From contig JADKDE010000003.1 in NCBI GenBank assembly GCA_016718505.1, positions 124,001 to 188,000 of the forward strand: DNA of 64,000 nucleotides. The letters run 5' to 3'. Made by a program: the position numbers and the translations under genes. Under the pieces are notes generated by a model. The model made no database searches and was not told where the DNA came from. It saw nothing but the letters and a program-made list of their open reading frames with translations. Positions 62,255-64,000 of the stretch are shown in pieces. The stretch is from Saprospiraceae bacterium (lineage in GTDB: Bacteria; Bacteroidota; Bacteroidia; Chitinophagales; Saprospiraceae). Every line of letters starts with the position of its first letter. Positions within the stretch are counted from its first letter, which is position 1.

Positions 62255-62677
62255 TTATTCTATTACGTAATCTCTTCTAGTAACTGTACGGGTCAAAACG
62301 GGTAATTTTTGTGCCGCTAATGCCAAAGCTTGTTTAGCTACTTCAAAAGGAACACCATCCACTTCGAAAAGGATACGACCTGGTTGTACCAAAGCTACGT
62401 AGTGATCCAAAGCTCCTTTTCCTTTACCCATACGAACTTCCAAAGGCTTCGATGTGATAGGCTTATCAGGAAATATTCGTATCCAAACTTTACCTTCACG
62501 TTTCATATATCTTGTCATGGCGATACGCGCAGACTCTATCTGACGACTTGTTATCCTAGACAAAGACAATGATTTAAGTCCTACTGAACCGAAAGAAATT
62601 GTACTACCTTTTACGGCAATACCTCTATTTCGGCCTTTTTGCATCTTACGATATTTTGTTCTTTTTGGCTGTAACAT
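62255..62677 (-). CDS. rplP: 50S ribosomal protein L16
   Basis: 140 residues. Start MLQPKRTKYRKMQKGRNRGI, with VWIRIFPDKPITSKPLEVRM and GKGKGALDHYVALVQPGRIL. It helps position tRNA at the A site and peptidyl-transferase centre. Confidence 0.97.
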   Translation of the reverse strand: MLQPKRTKYRKMQKGRNRGIAVKGSTISFGSVGLKSLSLSRITSRQIESARIAMTRYMKREGKVWIRIFPDKPITSKPLEVRMGKGKGALDHYVALVQPGRILFEVDGVPFEVAKQALALAAQKLPVLTRTVTRRDYVIE

Positions 62678-62755
62678 ATTCTATTATATTTTCCTAAAAG
62701 CCTTTCTAATTATTTATTTCTAATTATATTCAAATTTTTGATACCAAAGGGACAA

Positions 62756-63559
62756 TTATCTGCGATTATTTCCGCCTCTTCTGTCTCCTCCTCTATCGTT
62801 TCCACCGCCTCTTCTATCGTTATTTCTTCTATCTCCTCCTCTATCACCGCCTCTTCTGTCTCCTCCTCTATCTTGTCCTGGCGCTCCTGAAGCAACTCTC
62901 TTATCTGCTCCAACATTTGGTGACAAATCTCTCTTGGTCAAAACTTCACCATTACATATCCAAACTTTGATACCGATCTTTCCGTAAACTGTCAATGCTT
63001 CTGATATTGCATAGTCGATATCAACTCTGAATGTATGCAAAGGCGTACGTCCTTCCTTATATTCTTCAGATCTAGCCATTTCCGCACCATTCAAACGTCC
63101 AGAGATACGTACTTTAATACCTTCTGCTCCTGCACGCATGGTGGACTGGATAGCCATTTTAATAGCTCTTCGGTAGTTAATCCTAGACTCCAATTGTTTG
63201 GCGATAGACTCACCTACGATTGTAGCGTCTAATTCTGGTTTACGAATCTCAACAATATTGATTTGTACATCTTTCGAAGTAAGTTTTTTCAACTCTTCTC
63301 TGATCAAATCAACTTCTTGACCTCCTTTTCCGATTATAATACCGGGTCTAGAAGTATGAATAGTCACCGTCACACGCTTGAGCGTTCTTTCGATAACAAT
63401 TCTCGCGATGCCACCCTTGGAAATACGTGCTTTCAAATAATTTCGAATCTTCTCATCTTCGACTACTTTAGCGGCAAAATCTCTACCACCAAACCAGCTA
63501 GAATCCCATCCTCTGATGATTCCTAAACGATTTCCTATTGGACTAGTTTTTTGACCCAT
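62756..63559 (-). CDS. rpsC: 30S ribosomal protein S3 with RGG/GDR-rich tail
   Basis: 267 residues. The KH domain includes RPGIIIGKGGQEVDLIREEL; the C-terminal domain includes SGRLNGAEMARSEEYKEGRT. S3 forms the mRNA entry channel and has helicase function there. After VGADKRVASG comes a tail of about 40 residues made almost wholly of Asp-Arg-Gly-Gly units (GGDRRGGDRGGDRR and similar, with Asn). Tails of this type are RNA-binding and prone to length change. The DNA here is a tandem low-complexity stretch (62757-62880). Confidence 0.95.
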   Translation of the reverse strand: MGQKTSPIGNRLGIIRGWDSSWFGGRDFAAKVVEDEKIRNYLKARISKGGIARIVIERTLKRVTVTIHTSRPGIIIGKGGQEVDLIREELKKLTSKDVQINIVEIRKPELDATIVGESIAKQLESRINYRRAIKMAIQSTMRAGAEGIKVRISGRLNGAEMARSEEYKEGRTPLHTFRVDIDYAISEALTVYGKIGIKVWICNGEVLTKRDLSPNVGADKRVASGAPGQDRGGDRRGGDRGGDRRNNDRRGGGNDRGGDRRGGNNRR

Positions 63560-63588
63560 AGATCAATATTTTTTATAGTTTAAATTTA

Positions 63589-63948
63589 TTATTCAGGTAG
63601 AGGTACTTTGTTTTCTACCACTATAGTTACGTGATTCTGTCTTTTACGGATTCTATTAGCACGCCCTTGTGGTGCCGGTTGAAATCTTTTTAAGACTGTA
63701 CCTGGATCTACATAAGCCGTTTTTATGAATAAATCATAATCATCTGCGCTATATGCCATCTCCAATTTGTTTTCCCAATTTGAAATCGCCGAAACAACTA
63801 CTTTTTGCAACCATACTGCTGCTTCCTTGTTCGTAAACTTCAATAAATTGATCGCTTGAGAAACTCCTTTTCCTCTGATATTATCAACGACTAACCTCAT
63901 TTTTCGAGGTGACATCGGACAATTTCTCAACTTTGCAACTGCTTCCAT
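63589..63948 (-). CDS. rplV: 50S ribosomal protein L22
   Basis: 119 residues. Start MEAVAKLRNCPMSPRKMRLV, with the tunnel-lining loop near GTVLKRFQPAPQGRANRIRK. Normal position between rpsS and rpsC. Confidence 0.96.
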   Translation of the reverse strand: MEAVAKLRNCPMSPRKMRLVVDNIRGKGVSQAINLLKFTNKEAAVWLQKVVVSAISNWENKLEMAYSADDYDLFIKTAYVDPGTVLKRFQPAPQGRANRIRKRQNHVTIVVENKVPLPE

Positions 63949-63979
63949 TTTCTAAGATTGATATCTATAAATGTATTAA

Positions 63980-64000
63980 TTATTTCTTTTTACCACCGTG
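63980..64000 (-). CDS. rpsS: 30S ribosomal protein S19, last codons only
   Basis: The minus strand reads HGGKKK and a stop, the usual S19 C-terminus (the gene continues past the right edge). Its place upstream of rplV in the S10 operon supports the call. Confidence 0.8.
   Translation of the reverse strand, partial: HGGKKK

Noticed and set aside
62710..62916. Glu/Ile-rich 68-residue reading frame on the minus strand
   Set aside because: It is an out-of-frame reading of the repetitive Gly-Asp-Arg tail of rpsC.

Overview
The window looks like a chromosomal segment of a Bacteroidota bacterium, possibly Saprospiraceae (inference). The signs are: several promoters with the TAnnTTTG -7 element typical of the phylum, proteins with type IX secretion (T9SS) sorting tails, an S46 dipeptidyl-peptidase, a KdpD-like kinase, MurA with Asp in place of the catalytic Cys, and a Bacteroidota-type ribosomal operon with map between secY and infA. 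Base composition is AT-rich throughout and most so in the accessory regions.

Layout. 1-5.1 kb: ribH (cut by the left edge), a membrane-anchored TPR protein, an S46 peptidase and a secreted protein of the database family called 'asparagine synthetase B'. 5.4-14.4 kb: MFS transporter, Rpn-type nuclease, methyltransferase-like protein, NhaD antiporter, DUF805 protein and three T9SS-tail proteins. 14.5-22.9 kb: ftsK, a NadR-like kinase, murA, a CCG-domain Fe-S protein, a secreted coiled-coil protein and miaE. 22.9-24.4 kb: an IS110-family element whose ends, target and probable bridge-RNA guides can be read. 24.6-31 kb: queuosine-precursor transporter, kdsD, an S1/P1-like nuclease, a CDF transporter and recQ. 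31.2-33.1 kb: a Septu (PtuAB) anti-phage operon. 33.2-38.5 kb: HAD phosphatase, recX, glucosaminidase, dcd and an O-antigen ligase. 38.9-46.2 kb: an accessory island with an AHH-nuclease toxin/immunity pair, a C(10) tract at the start of the toxin gene, a pair of MITE-like repeats, duplicated promoter/terminator segments and gene remnants. 46.3-50.2 kb: a KdpDE-like two-component system next to kup. 50.5-64 kb: a thiolase, then the S10/spc/alpha ribosomal operon on the minus strand from rpsS (cut by the right edge) to rplQ.

Two themes cut across the annotation. First, a family of about 90-140 bp structured repeats occurs seven times between genes in both orientations (5.1, 10.4, 22.9+24.4, 27.7, 28.9, 38.5 and 50.3 kb). 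The arms of its stems covary between copies while the linkers stay constant (AGTGG, GGAACCCA). One copy is split precisely by the IS110 element, as REP sequences are by related elements in other bacteria. Second, five otherwise intact genes carry a 1-nt indel that can be placed in a homopolymer, including the essential ribosomal gene rplR. This suggests residual sequencing error, so these genes are described as probably functional.
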